Source: Streptosporangium sandarakinum (GTDB lineage Bacteria > Actinomycetota > Actinomycetes > Streptosporangiales > Streptosporangiaceae). From it: a stretch of DNA of 64,000 nt. The notes under the pieces were generated by a model. It saw only the letters and a list, made by a program, of their open reading frames with translations, had not been told where the DNA came from and did not search any database. Shown here piece by piece: positions 34,722 to 43,703 of this stretch (position 1 is its first letter; every line of letters starts with the position of its first letter). The translations under genes were made by a program, and so were the position numbers. The stretch is taken from assembly GCF_013409935.1 (NCBI RefSeq), contig NZ_JACCCO010000001.1:2914001-2978000 (forward strand). Reading direction: 5' to 3'.

Positions 34722-34912
34722 CCGTCCCCCAGGCCCTTCACGACCCCCTCCGAAGCCCGACTCCGCGACCCGCAGAGGACGTGTGACGCGAGCACGCGCC
34801 TTTCCACCGTGTGGAACGCGGAACACCCGAAGCGTGACCCCGAGGGATCTAGCATGGAAAGAAAAACGTGCCACCAGCGACGGCGCCCCATCGCGTCGAG
34901 GAGGACCGAGCT

Positions 34913-36766
34913 GTGACCAAGCAGGTTCAGCAACTCGACCGCGTGATCATACGCTTCGCCGGAGACTCCGGCGACGGCATGCAGCTCACCGGTGATCGCT
35001 TCACGGCCGGGACAGCGGAGTTCGGCAACGACCTGTCGACCCTGCCCAACTTCCCCGCCGAGATCCGCGCCCCCGCAGGGACCCTGCCGGGCGTGTCGAG
35101 TTTCCAGCTTCACTTCGCCGACCACGACATCCTCACGCCCGGCGACGCGCCGAACGTCCTGGTCGCGATGAACCCCGCGGCATTGAAGGCCAACCTGTCC
35201 GACCTGCCGCGCGGTGGCGACATCATCGCCAACACCGACGAGTTCACCAAGCGCAACCTCCAGAAGGTCGGCTACACCGCCAACCCGCTGGAGGACGACT
35301 CGCTGGCCGAGTGGCGGGTGCACGCGGTGCCGCTGACGTCCCTGACGGTCAAGGCCCTGGAGGGCTTCGACCTGTCCAAGAAGGACGCCGAGCGCTCCAA
35401 GAACATGTTCGCCCTGGGCCTGCTGAGCTGGCTGTACCACCGGCCGACCGAGGCGACGATCCAGTTCCTGGAGACCAAGTTCGCCAAGAAGCCCGACATC
35501 GCCAAGGCCAACATCGCGGCCTTCCAGGCGGGCTGGAACTACGGTGAGACCACCGAGTCGTTCTCGGTGTCCTACGAGGTCAAGCCGGCCAAGCTGGCCC
35601 CGGGCGTCTACCGCAACATCTCCGGCAACCAGGCCCTGGCCTACGGCCTGATCGCCGCCTCGGTGCGGTCGGGGCTGCCGCTGTTCCTCGGCTCGTACCC
35701 GATCACGCCGGCCAGCGACATCCTGCACGAGCTGTCGAAGCACAAGCGGTTCGGCATCCGCACCTTCCAGGCCGAGGATGAGATCGCCGGTGTCGGCGCC
35801 GCGCTCGGGGCGGCGTTCGGCGGGGCACTGGGCGTGACCACCACCTCCGGGCCCGGCGTGGCGCTGAAGGCCGAGACCGTCGGCCTGGCGGTGACCACGG
35901 AGCTGCCGCTGGTCGTGGTCGACGTGCAGCGGGCCGGCCCGTCCACCGGCATGCCGACCAAGACCGAGCAGACCGACCTGCTGATGGCGATGTACGGCCG
36001 CAACGGCGAGTCGCCGGTGCCGATCGTGGCGCCGGCCACCCCGTCCGACTGCTTCGACGCGGCCGTCGAGGCGGCCCGGATCGCGGTGAAGTACCGCACC
36101 CCGGTCATGCTGCTGTCGGACGGCTACCTCGCCAACGGCTCCGAGCCGTGGAAGGTGCCGAGCGCGGCCGAGCTGCCCGACATCTCCGTCGACTTCGCCA
36201 CCGCGCCGAACGGCGAGGACGGCACGACGTTCCTGCCCTTCGCCCGCGACCCGGAGACCCTGGCCCGCCCGTGGGCGATCCCGGGCACCGCGGGGCTGGA
36301 GCACCGGATCGGCGGCATCGAGAAGGCCGACGGCACCGGCAACATCTCCTACGACCCGAACAACCACGACAAGATGGTCCGGCTGCGCCAGGCCAAGATC
36401 GACGGCATCGCCGCCGACATCCCGGAGCTGGAGGTCGACGACCCCGACGGCGACGCCCGGGTGCTGGTGCTGGGCTGGGGCTCCACCTACGGCCCGATCG
36501 CCGCGGCGGTGCGGCGGATCAGGAAGTCCGGCGGCAAGGTCGCCCAGGCCCACCTGCGCCACCTCAACCCGCTGCCCGCCAACACCGGCGAGGTGCTGCG
36601 TTCCTACGACAAGGTGCTCCTTCCGGAGATCAACCTCGGCCAGCTGGCGCTGCTGCTGCGCGCCCGCTTCCTGGTCGACGTCATCAGCTACAACCGCGTG
36701 CGCGGGCTTCCGTTCAAGGCCGAGGAGCTGGCGAGCGTGATCCAGGATGTGATCGACAGTGAGTGA
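34913..36766 (+). CDS. korA: 2-oxoacid:ferredoxin oxidoreductase, alpha subunit
   Basis: A 617-aa protein with the gamma domain fused at the N-terminus (RFAGDSGDGMQLTGDRF), followed by the alpha domain (GLIAASVRSGLPLFLGSYPITPASDILHEL and TTSGPGVALKAETVGLA). With KorB it decarboxylates 2-oxoglutarate (or another 2-oxoacid) to the CoA ester and reduces ferredoxin, closing the citrate cycle with ferredoxin instead of NAD. GTG 34913 has GAGGAGG upstream. It overlaps korB by eight bases. Confidence 0.93.
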   Translation: MTKQVQQLDRVIIRFAGDSGDGMQLTGDRFTAGTAEFGNDLSTLPNFPAEIRAPAGTLPGVSSFQLHFADHDILTPGDAPNVLVAMNPAALKANLSDLPRGGDIIANTDEFTKRNLQKVGYTANPLEDDSLAEWRVHAVPLTSLTVKALEGFDLSKKDAERSKNMFALGLLSWLYHRPTEATIQFLETKFAKKPDIAKANIAAFQAGWNYGETTESFSVSYEVKPAKLAPGVYRNISGNQALAYGLIAASVRSGLPLFLGSYPITPASDILHELSKHKRFGIRTFQAEDEIAGVGAALGAAFGGALGVTTTSGPGVALKAETVGLAVTTELPLVVVDVQRAGPSTGMPTKTEQTDLLMAMYGRNGESPVPIVAPATPSDCFDAAVEAARIAVKYRTPVMLLSDGYLANGSEPWKVPSAAELPDISVDFATAPNGEDGTTFLPFARDPETLARPWAIPGTAGLEHRIGGIEKADGTGNISYDPNNHDKMVRLRQAKIDGIAADIPELEVDDPDGDARVLVLGWGSTYGPIAAAVRRIRKSGGKVAQAHLRHLNPLPANTGEVLRSYDKVLLPEINLGQLALLLRARFLVDVISYNRVRGLPFKAEELASVIQDVIDSE

Positions 36767-37808
36767 CCTCATCACCAACGGCAGGGGCCTGTCCCTCGTC
36801 CCCAAGTCCGACGTCGCACTGGGCATGAAGGACTTCAAGTCCGACCAGGAGGTCCGCTGGTGCCCCGGCTGCGGCGACTACGCCATCCTCGCCGCGGTCC
36901 AGTCCTTCGTGCCGGAGCTGGGCCTCAAGCGCGAGAACATGGTGTTCGTCTCGGGCATCGGCTGCTCGTCGCGGTTCCCGTACTACATGAACACCTACGG
37001 GTTCCACTCGATCCACGGCCGCGCCCCGGCGATCGCCACCGGCCTGGCCGCCTCCCGGCCGGACCTCAGCGTGTGGGTGATCACCGGTGACGGCGACTCG
37101 CTGTCCATCGGCGGCAACCACCTGATCCACGCGCTGCGCCGCAACGTCAACCTCAACATCCTGCTGTTCAACAACCGGATCTACGGGCTGACCAAGGGCC
37201 AGTACTCCCCGACCTCCGAGGTCGGCAAGGTCACCAAGTCCACGCCGATGGGGTCGCTGGACAAGCCGTTCAACCCGGTGTCGCTGGCGCTCGGCGCGGA
37301 GGCATCGTTCGTGGCCCGCACCATCGACTCCGACCGCAAGCACCTGCAGTCGGTGCTGCGCCAGGCCGCCGAGCACCGCGGCACCTCCCTGGTGGAGATC
37401 TACCAGAACTGCAACATTTTCAACGACGGCGCCTTCGAGCAGCTCAAGGACCCGGCGCAGCGCGACGAGATCACGCTGCGGCTGGAGCACGGGCAGCCGA
37501 TCGTCTCGGCCACCAAGGCGGTCCGCCGCTCGGCCGACGGCGGCATCGAGGTCGTCGCCCGCTCGGAGGTGCGCGAGGAGGAGATCCTCGTGCACGACGC
37601 CCACCGCGCCGACCCGACGCTGGCCTTCGCGCTGTCGCGGCTGGACGAGCCGGCGTTCGAGCACGTGCCGATCGGCGTGTTCCGCAACGTCGACCGCCCG
37701 AGCTACGACGAGCTGATGGCCGCGCAGCTGGAGGAGGCCACCGCCCAGCGCGGCGCCGGTGACCTGGACGAACTGCTGCTCGCCGGGGACACCTGGCGCA
37801 TCGGCTGA
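36759..37808 (+). CDS. korB: 2-oxoacid:ferredoxin oxidoreductase, beta subunit
   Basis: A 349-aa thiamine-diphosphate-binding subunit: WCPGCGDYAILAAVQ, SGIGCSSRFPYY, GDGDSLSIGGNHLIHALRRN and FNNRIYGLTKGQYSPTS are all present, giving the TPP fold and the Cys ligands of the 4Fe-4S cluster. A strong terminator follows. Confidence 0.93.
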   Translation: MSDLITNGRGLSLVPKSDVALGMKDFKSDQEVRWCPGCGDYAILAAVQSFVPELGLKRENMVFVSGIGCSSRFPYYMNTYGFHSIHGRAPAIATGLAASRPDLSVWVITGDGDSLSIGGNHLIHALRRNVNLNILLFNNRIYGLTKGQYSPTSEVGKVTKSTPMGSLDKPFNPVSLALGAEASFVARTIDSDRKHLQSVLRQAAEHRGTSLVEIYQNCNIFNDGAFEQLKDPAQRDEITLRLEHGQPIVSATKAVRRSADGGIEVVARSEVREEEILVHDAHRADPTLAFALSRLDEPAFEHVPIGVFRNVDRPSYDELMAAQLEEATAQRGAGDLDELLLAGDTWRIG

Positions 37809-37862
37809 CCGCGCCTGGCGCACGGACCGCTCCGGAGCCCGGAGTGAACGAAAGAAGGCACG

Positions 37863-37904
37863 GCCACGGGGCCGCTCCCACGCGGGGGCGGCCCCGTGGC
37901 TTTT
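37863..37904 (+). terminator. Terminator after korB
   Basis: GCCACGGGGCCGC (37863-37875) pairs with GCGGCCCCGTGGC (37888-37900), followed by TTTT. Confidence 0.9.
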
Positions 37905-37929
37905 CTCACCGAAGAACCAGGGAGAATTT

Positions 37930-37950
37930 CCCGATACATCGGTTATCGGG
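37930..37950. promoter_or_regulatory. Inverted repeat before the glycan locus
   Basis: CCCGATA (37930-37936) and TATCGGG (37944-37950) form a dyad upstream of the first surface-polysaccharide gene. A TATGAA at 37973-37978 could be the -10. It is a candidate operator controlling the locus. Confidence 0.35.
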
Positions 37951-38047
37951 TACATCGTCGGGTCGGTTGCGGTATGAAACGCCTGTGCCCTCCGAGGCCC
38001 GGCCGGAGCGCCCGGCGGCGCCGTCATCGACCCCTGGGAGAACGCCC

Positions 38048-39130
38048 ATGCCGACCGCCCCGGAATCCGAACGGCCGAGCGGGCCCGAGCGGGAGGGCTT
38101 CGGAGGTTCCGGGGGCTTCCCGGGCTTGGACGGCTCCGGCGGTTCCGGGGACTTCACGGGATCCGGGGGTCCCGAAGGCTCCGAGGCCTCCGGCTGGCAC
38201 GGCCGCCGCGTGCTGGTGACGGGCGCCACCGGGTTCATCGGGGCCCGCCTGGTGGGACGCCTGGCCGCCCTCGGCGCGCGGGTGCACGCGGTCAGCCGCA
38301 GACCCGGCCGGGCAACCGAGTACGGCCCGGCCTGGCACGTCGCCGACGTCGGCGACACCGAGGCGGCCGGGGCGCTGGTCCGCTCCGTCCGGCCCGACGT
38401 CGTCTTCCACCTCGCCAGCGAGGTCGCCGGCGCGCGTGACCCCCGGCTCGTCCCGACGATGCTCCGTGGCAACCTGGCGAGCGTGGTCAACCTGCTGACC
38501 GCGGTCGCCGAGGACCCCGGGGCGCGGGTGGTGCTGGCCGGGTCGGTGGAGGAGCCCCGTCCGGACGAGGGCGACGCCGTGCCGTCCTCCCCCTACGCGG
38601 CCGCCAAGTGGGCCGCGCGCGGTTACGCCCTGATGTTCCACCGCCTGTGGGACGTCCCCGTGACGAACCTGCGCGTCGCGATGGTCTACGGCCAGGGCGA
38701 GCGGAACCTCGCCAGGCTGGTGCCGTACATGGCGCTGTCGCTGCTGCGGGGGCGGGAGCCGGCTCTGAGCAGCGGCAAGCGTGAGATCGACTGGATCCAC
38801 GTGGACGACGTCGTCGAGGCGTTCCTGGCCGCCGCCACGACCCCGGAGGCGGCCGGCCGGAGCCTCGACGTCGGCTCGGGCACGCGGACGACCATCCGCG
38901 ACACCGCCGAGCTGCTGGTCCGGATCACCGGCGGCGTGGCGCGTCCCCGCTACGGCGCGCTCCCCGACCGGCCGCTGGACAGCGCCCGGATCGCCGACAT
39001 CGGTCCCACCGCCGACGTGCTCGGCTGGCGGCCCGTCATCGGGCTGGAGGACGGCCTGCGCCGTACCGTCGCCTGGTACGCCGACCGGCTGCGGGCCGGC
39101 GAGTTCCAGGACGCGCCCGGCCCGTCCTGA
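38048..39130 (+). CDS. NAD-dependent epimerase/dehydratase
   Basis: A 360-aa extended short-chain dehydrogenase. A Gly/Ser-rich N-terminal extension (about 45 residues) precedes the Rossmann motif TGATGFIG. The catalytic pair is partly visible: YAAAK with the Tyr and Lys, and Ser in LAGSVEEP. It modifies a sugar nucleotide for the polysaccharide. ATG 38048 has GGGAGA upstream. An in-frame GTG at 37985 sits exactly where a leaderless start from TATGAA would fall, adding 21 residues. Confidence 0.85.
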   Translation: MPTAPESERPSGPEREGFGGSGGFPGLDGSGGSGDFTGSGGPEGSEASGWHGRRVLVTGATGFIGARLVGRLAALGARVHAVSRRPGRATEYGPAWHVADVGDTEAAGALVRSVRPDVVFHLASEVAGARDPRLVPTMLRGNLASVVNLLTAVAEDPGARVVLAGSVEEPRPDEGDAVPSSPYAAAKWAARGYALMFHRLWDVPVTNLRVAMVYGQGERNLARLVPYMALSLLRGREPALSSGKREIDWIHVDDVVEAFLAAATTPEAAGRSLDVGSGTRTTIRDTAELLVRITGGVARPRYGALPDRPLDSARIADIGPTADVLGWRPVIGLEDGLRRTVAWYADRLRAGEFQDAPGPS

Positions 39131-39288
39131 ACCACCGGGCCCGCCCTGCGCCGGCCGGGGCGGGCGTCCACCGCTGTAACGGGGGACGCGGGCGGTCCCG
39201 ATATCCCGGACGGAGCCGGAAGACCGCACGCCGCGCCGCCCCGCCGTCCCGCGTGGCCGAAGGACCCCGGCCGGAGAAGGGGACGCTG

Positions 39289-39954
39289 GTGGAGTCGGTC
39301 GTCAACCTCACGGTCCACGGCATCGGCCCGGCCGTCCGCCCGCTCGATGAGGGCGAGGACGAGACCTGGGTCGACGTGGAACGGTTCGAGCGGGTGCTCG
39401 ACGCCGTGGCGGGCCGCCCGGACGTCCGCGTCACCTTCGACGACGGCAACGCCTCCGACGTGGAGATCGCCCTCCCCCGGCTGCTCGAACGCGGCCTGAC
39501 CGCGGAGTTCTTCGTGCTGGCCGGGCTCCTCGGCGAGCCGGGCAGGCTGGACGCCGACGGGGTCCGCGAGCTCGCCGCGGCGGGCATGCGGATCGGCTCG
39601 CACGGCTGGGCCCACCGCGACTGGCGGCGGCTGGACGCCCGGCAGGCGAAGGAGGAGATCGACGGCGCGAACCGCCTGCTCGGCGAGCTGGTGGGCGGGC
39701 CGGTGACGAGGGTGGCCATCCCGTTCGGGTCCTACGACAGGCGGGTGCTCGGCATGCTGAGGCGGGCCGGGGTGACCCGCGCCTACACCAGCGACGGCGG
39801 CCGGGCCCGCCCGGGTTCCTGGCTTCAGGCGCGCAACAGCCTGCGGCACGACATCGACCCGGGCTGGGCGTCCCGCGTAGTGGACGGCACCCCGCCGCTG
39901 CCGCTGCGCGCCCGCCGGACGGTCGCCCGGGTGGTCAAGCGGTTCCGCGGCTGA
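39289..39954 (+). CDS. Polysaccharide deacetylase (NodB-like)
   Basis: A 221-aa protein with TFDDGNASD and the HxxxH-like motif SHGWAHRDW of the metal site, and IPFGSYDRRVL. No signal peptide is seen, so it may act on cytoplasmic lipid-linked sugars. GTG 39289 with GAAGGGGAC upstream is preferred to GTG 39253. The end of the gene is partly duplicated downstream. Confidence 0.82.
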   Translation: MESVVNLTVHGIGPAVRPLDEGEDETWVDVERFERVLDAVAGRPDVRVTFDDGNASDVEIALPRLLERGLTAEFFVLAGLLGEPGRLDADGVRELAAAGMRIGSHGWAHRDWRRLDARQAKEEIDGANRLLGELVGGPVTRVAIPFGSYDRRVLGMLRRAGVTRAYTSDGGRARPGSWLQARNSLRHDIDPGWASRVVDGTPPLPLRARRTVARVVKRFRG

Positions 39955-40005
39955 CCGGCCGCACCGGTCGGCTCAAGCGGTTCCACGGCTGACCGGCCGC
40001 ACCGG
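39935..40005. repeat. 33-bp direct repeat at the deacetylase stop
   Basis: TCAAGCGGTTCC begins a 33-base segment at 39935-39967 covering the last codons and stop. It is repeated at 39973-40005 with a single mismatch. It is a small local duplication. Confidence 0.8.
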
Positions 40006-40154
40006 CCGGCGCGGGGCCACCTCGCAGCGCCGGCAACCCCCCGGCAACCCCCGGCAGCCCAGCGCCCCCGGAGACCCTTCGGACCCTCAAGGCGTTTTCC
40101 GACGCCCTTTTGGAACGCGGTAACGGCGTCCCGGCGCGGCACGATGAGCCGTAC

Positions 40155-41078
40155 ATGACGTCTGGTGCGCCCAGGATCGCCGTGGTGGTCGTCACCTACA
40201 ACAGCGCGGAGGTCCTCCCGGGCTGCCTGCGCTCCCTCGCCGAGGGCGCACGCGGGACGCGCCTCGCGCGTGTCGTCGTGGCCGACAACGCCTCCCGGGA
40301 CGGCTCGCTGCGGATCGCCGGGGAGGCCACGGACCTGCCGGTCCGGACCGTCCAGCTCGGCCGCAACGCCGGATACGCCGCCGCGGTCAACGCGGGGGTC
40401 GCGGAGCTCGACCTCGGCGCGCTCGACGCGGTGCTGGTGGTCAACCCCGACTGCCGGCTGCGGCCGGGCTCGCTGGCCCCCCTCGCCGAGGCCCTGCGGC
40501 GACCCGGGTGCGGTATCGCCGTGCCGCGGCTGGTGAACCCGGACGGCAGCCTGCAGCCCTCGCTGCGCCGTACCCCGACCGTACGGCGGGCACTGGCCGA
40601 GGCGGTGATCGGCGGCGGCCTCGCGGGCCGCATCGGCACCCTGGGCGAGCTGGTCACCGACCCGGCGGAGTATGAGCGGGCCGGTCCGGCCGCGTGGGCG
40701 ACGGGCGCGGCCATGCTCGTCTCCACCGATCTCATCCGGGAGATCGGCCCGTGGGACGAGTCGTTCCTCCTCTACAGCGAGGAGACCGAGTTCGCGCTGC
40801 GCGCCGCCGACCGGGGATGGACGCTGTGGTACGAGCCGTCGTCGGTGTTCGAGCACATCGGCGGCGACTCCGGCGTCAACCCCACCCTGGCCGCGCTGCT
40901 CACCGTCAACCGGGTGCGGCTGTTCCGGCGGCGCCGGGGCTCGGCCGCCGGGTCCCTCTTCTTCGCCGCGGTCGTCCTCGGCGAGGCGGCCCGCGCGCTC
41001 GCCGGGCGCCGCACGTCGAGGGCTTCGGTCATGGCGCTGCTGCTGCCGTCACGCCGGATCCGGAAGCTCGCCGACTGA
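40155..41078 (+). CDS. GT2 glycosyltransferase (rhamnosyltransferase-like)
   Basis: A 307-aa GT-A fold enzyme: VVVVTYNSAEVL, VVADNASRDGS, VVNPDCRLRPGS (metal-binding region), AWATGAAMLVS and LLYSEETEFALRAADRGW match the WbbL group. A C-terminal amphipathic basic tail follows. It transfers a sugar to the lipid-linked or growing glycan. ATG 40155 is the first in-frame start before the conserved strand. Confidence 0.86.
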   Translation: MTSGAPRIAVVVVTYNSAEVLPGCLRSLAEGARGTRLARVVVADNASRDGSLRIAGEATDLPVRTVQLGRNAGYAAAVNAGVAELDLGALDAVLVVNPDCRLRPGSLAPLAEALRRPGCGIAVPRLVNPDGSLQPSLRRTPTVRRALAEAVIGGGLAGRIGTLGELVTDPAEYERAGPAAWATGAAMLVSTDLIREIGPWDESFLLYSEETEFALRAADRGWTLWYEPSSVFEHIGGDSGVNPTLAALLTVNRVRLFRRRRGSAAGSLFFAAVVLGEAARALAGRRTSRASVMALLLPSRRIRKLAD

Positions 41079-41100
41079 CCGGCGATCGGGGGAGGCCACG

Positions 41101-42201
41101 ATGACCGTGCCCGCGGACGCGGCGCCCGCCGCCCGGACCGTGCGAAGCGTGCGGACGGTGGGCTTCGACGCGCTCACCGCCGAGGAGCTCGACGCCTGGC
41201 ATTCGCTGCGGGCGGCCAACCCGCTGCTGGACAGCCCCTACTTCCACCCCGGGTTCGCCGCCGCCGTGCACGCGAGCGGCTTCGAGGTACGGGTCGCCGT
41301 CGGCCGGGACGGCAGCGGCGTGGTCAGCGCCCTGCTGCCCCACCACCGCGACGGGTCGATGGCCAGGCCCGCGGGCTGGCCGGGCGCCGACTTCCAGGGG
41401 CCGGTGCTCGCGCCCGGTTCGTCCTTCCCCCCGCGGGCCCTGCTCGCCGGCGGGGTGCGCGGCTTCGCGTTCGACCATCTCGTGGAGAGCTGCGCGGATT
41501 TCGCCCCGTGGGTGGAGTCGCGGCGGGCGTCGCCGTACCTCGACGTCTCCGGGGGGCTGGAGGGGTATCTGGGCCGGGCCTCGCGCAGCGGCCGGGACAA
41601 CATGGCGCAGGCCCGGCGCCGCGCGAGGCGGGCCGAGCGGGACCACGGCGCGGTGCGCTTCACCGCCGACGCGGCCGACCCGGGGATCCTCGGGCGGGTG
41701 GTGGCGCTGAAGCGGGCGCAGTACGCCGCCACCGGCGTCCGCGACCACTTCGCCGAACCGGGCCGCCGCGAGCTGCTGGAACGGCTGCTGCGGGTGCGGG
41801 ACCCCTCGTTCGGCGGGATCCTGTCCGCGGTGCACGCGGGCCCGCATCTGGTCGCCGCGCATTTCGGGATCCGCTCGGGAAACGTGCTGCACTGGTGGTT
41901 CCCCGTCTACGACCCGGCCTTCGCGGGCCTGTCCCCCGGGTGGATCCTGCTGCGTGAGATCGTCGCCGCGGCCCCGGCCCTGGGCATCACCCGCGTCGAC
42001 CTCGGGCGGGGGGACGACGAGTACAAGCGGCGGGCCAGGACCGGCGAGACGGCGGTGTGCCAGGGGCTGGTCACCCGGAGCGCGGCCCGGCTGGCGCTGC
42101 GGCGGGCGCGCGCCTCGGCGGTGGCCGCGGCGAAAGCGTCTCCCCTGGGTCCGGGGTTACAAAATATGACCCGAAAAATCCGTACATTAATGAGAAACTA
42201 A
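41101..42201 (+). CDS. GNAT/CelD-like acetyltransferase
   Basis: A 366-aa protein like the CelD/BcsL acyltransferases of polysaccharide clusters: LDSPYFHPGFAAAV, the long GNAT core with HWWFPVYDPAFAGLSPGWIL, and DLGRGDDEYKRR. It probably acetylates a sugar of the glycan. The last 12 codons switch to AT-rich sequence and contain a rare TTA Leu codon, which in Streptomyces requires the bldA tRNA. Confidence 0.8.
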   Translation: MTVPADAAPAARTVRSVRTVGFDALTAEELDAWHSLRAANPLLDSPYFHPGFAAAVHASGFEVRVAVGRDGSGVVSALLPHHRDGSMARPAGWPGADFQGPVLAPGSSFPPRALLAGGVRGFAFDHLVESCADFAPWVESRRASPYLDVSGGLEGYLGRASRSGRDNMAQARRRARRAERDHGAVRFTADAADPGILGRVVALKRAQYAATGVRDHFAEPGRRELLERLLRVRDPSFGGILSAVHAGPHLVAAHFGIRSGNVLHWWFPVYDPAFAGLSPGWILLREIVAAAPALGITRVDLGRGDDEYKRRARTGETAVCQGLVTRSAARLALRRARASAVAAAKASPLGPGLQNMTRKIRTLMRN

Positions 42202-42338
42202 TGCCATATGAGTCAGAGCTGCCATTTTTCACTTCGTAACGCTCGCAGAAAATCACCTGATTAGAGAACGAGCAGTGCGGGGCGCGGAAAACGCCTCCCG
42301 CCCGCGGCCGGCGGACGACCCCATGGAGGCGGTTCCCA

Positions 42339-43703
42339 GTGAGAATCAGCGTTTTCGGGCTCGGTTACGTCGGCTGCGTCTCCGCCGCCTGCCTCGCCTC
42401 CGCCGGGCACGAGGTGGTCGGCGTCGACGTCAACCCGCTCAAGGTCGACCTGGTCGCCCGCGGCCTGGCCCCGGTCGTCGAGGAGCGCATCGGCGAGCTG
42501 ACCGCGGAGGCCGTGCGGAGCGGCGCGCTGCGGGCCACGGCCGACGTCGCCGAGGCGGTCGGCTCGACCGACGTCTCGCTGGTGTGCGTGGGCACGCCGT
42601 CCGCGCCCAACGGCAGCCTGTCCACCGCCTACCTGGAGCGGGTCGCCGAGCAGATCGGCCGCGCGCTGGCCGCCGGGACACCGGCCGCCGCCGAGACGCC
42701 CGCCCCCGAACCGCCGGCGGCCGGGGCGGGGCGGCACACCGTCGTCTTCCGCAGCACCATGCTCCCCGGCACCTGCGAGGACCTGCTCGTCCCGATCCTG
42801 GAGCGGGAGTCCGGCCTGACCGCCGGGACCGGCTTCGGCGTGGCGGTCAACCCGGAGTTCCTCCGCGAGGGCACCAGCGTGCGCGACTTCTTCGACCCGC
42901 CCAAGACCGTCATCGGCGAACTGGACCGCGTGAGCGGCGACGTGGTCGCCGCGCTCTACGAGGGGCTGCCGGGCGAGGTGTTCCGGGTGCCGATCACGGT
43001 GGCCGAGATGACGAAGTACACCGACAACGCCTTCCACGGCCTGAAGATCAGCTTCGCGAACGAGATCGGCGCGATCTGCCAGGCGCTCGGCCTCGACTCC
43101 CACCAGGTGATGGACGTCTTCCTCGCCGACCGCAAGCTCAACGTCAGCCCGGCCTACCTGCGGCCGGGCTTCGCCTTCGGCGGCTCGTGCCTGCCCAAGG
43201 ACCTGCGGGGCCTGGTGTACGCGGCCCGCCGGGCCGACGTCTCGGTGCCGCTGCTGGCGCACGTCCTGCCGTCCAACGACGACCACCTGCGCCGCGCCTT
43301 CGAGCTGGTGACCGCCGCGGGCGGCCGCCGGGTCGGGCTGTTCGGGCTGTCGTTCAAGCCGGGCACCGACGACCTGCGGGAGAGCCCCATGGTCGAGCTG
43401 GCCGAACGGCTCCTGGGCAAGGGCTACGACCTGCGCATCTACGACGCCAACGTCTCCCTGTCGCGGCTGGTGGGGGCCAACCGCGACTACATCGCCAGCA
43501 GGCTGCCGCACCTGGGCGACCTGCTGAGCGGTTCCGCGGGCGAGGTGCTCGCGCACGCCGACGTCTGCGTCGTCGGATGCAAGGACCCCGACGTGCTGGA
43601 CGCGCTGGCCGGAGCCGGAGACCGCGTGATCATCGACCTCGTCCGCCTCCCCGACGCCGCCGCGCGCCGGGCACACCCTGGATACGTGGGCCTTGGCTGG
43701 TAG
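42339..43703 (+). CDS. Nucleotide-sugar dehydrogenase (GDP-mannose 6-dehydrogenase-like)
   Basis: A 454-aa protein. Order: Rossmann start ISVFGLGYVGCVSAACLA, GTPSAPNGSL, NPEFLREGTSVRDF, the central DRKLNVSPAYLRPGFAFGGSCLPKD with the catalytic Cys, and GLSFKPGTDDLRESPMVELAE. The pattern is closest to AlgD; UDP-glucose dehydrogenase is the alternative. It makes a uronic acid donor. An Ala/Pro-rich insertion (about residues 110-130) is unusual. GTG 42339 has GGAGG upstream. Confidence 0.88.
   Translation: MRISVFGLGYVGCVSAACLASAGHEVVGVDVNPLKVDLVARGLAPVVEERIGELTAEAVRSGALRATADVAEAVGSTDVSLVCVGTPSAPNGSLSTAYLERVAEQIGRALAAGTPAAAETPAPEPPAAGAGRHTVVFRSTMLPGTCEDLLVPILERESGLTAGTGFGVAVNPEFLREGTSVRDFFDPPKTVIGELDRVSGDVVAALYEGLPGEVFRVPITVAEMTKYTDNAFHGLKISFANEIGAICQALGLDSHQVMDVFLADRKLNVSPAYLRPGFAFGGSCLPKDLRGLVYAARRADVSVPLLAHVLPSNDDHLRRAFELVTAAGGRRVGLFGLSFKPGTDDLRESPMVELAERLLGKGYDLRIYDANVSLSRLVGANRDYIASRLPHLGDLLSGSAGEVLAHADVCVVGCKDPDVLDALAGAGDRVIIDLVRLPDAAARRAHPGYVGLGW

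Noticed and set aside
34583-36838. Long minus-strand open frame opposite korA
   Set aside because: Mirror of the korA coding frame caused by GC bias; repetitive Gly/Val/Arg composition and no motif.
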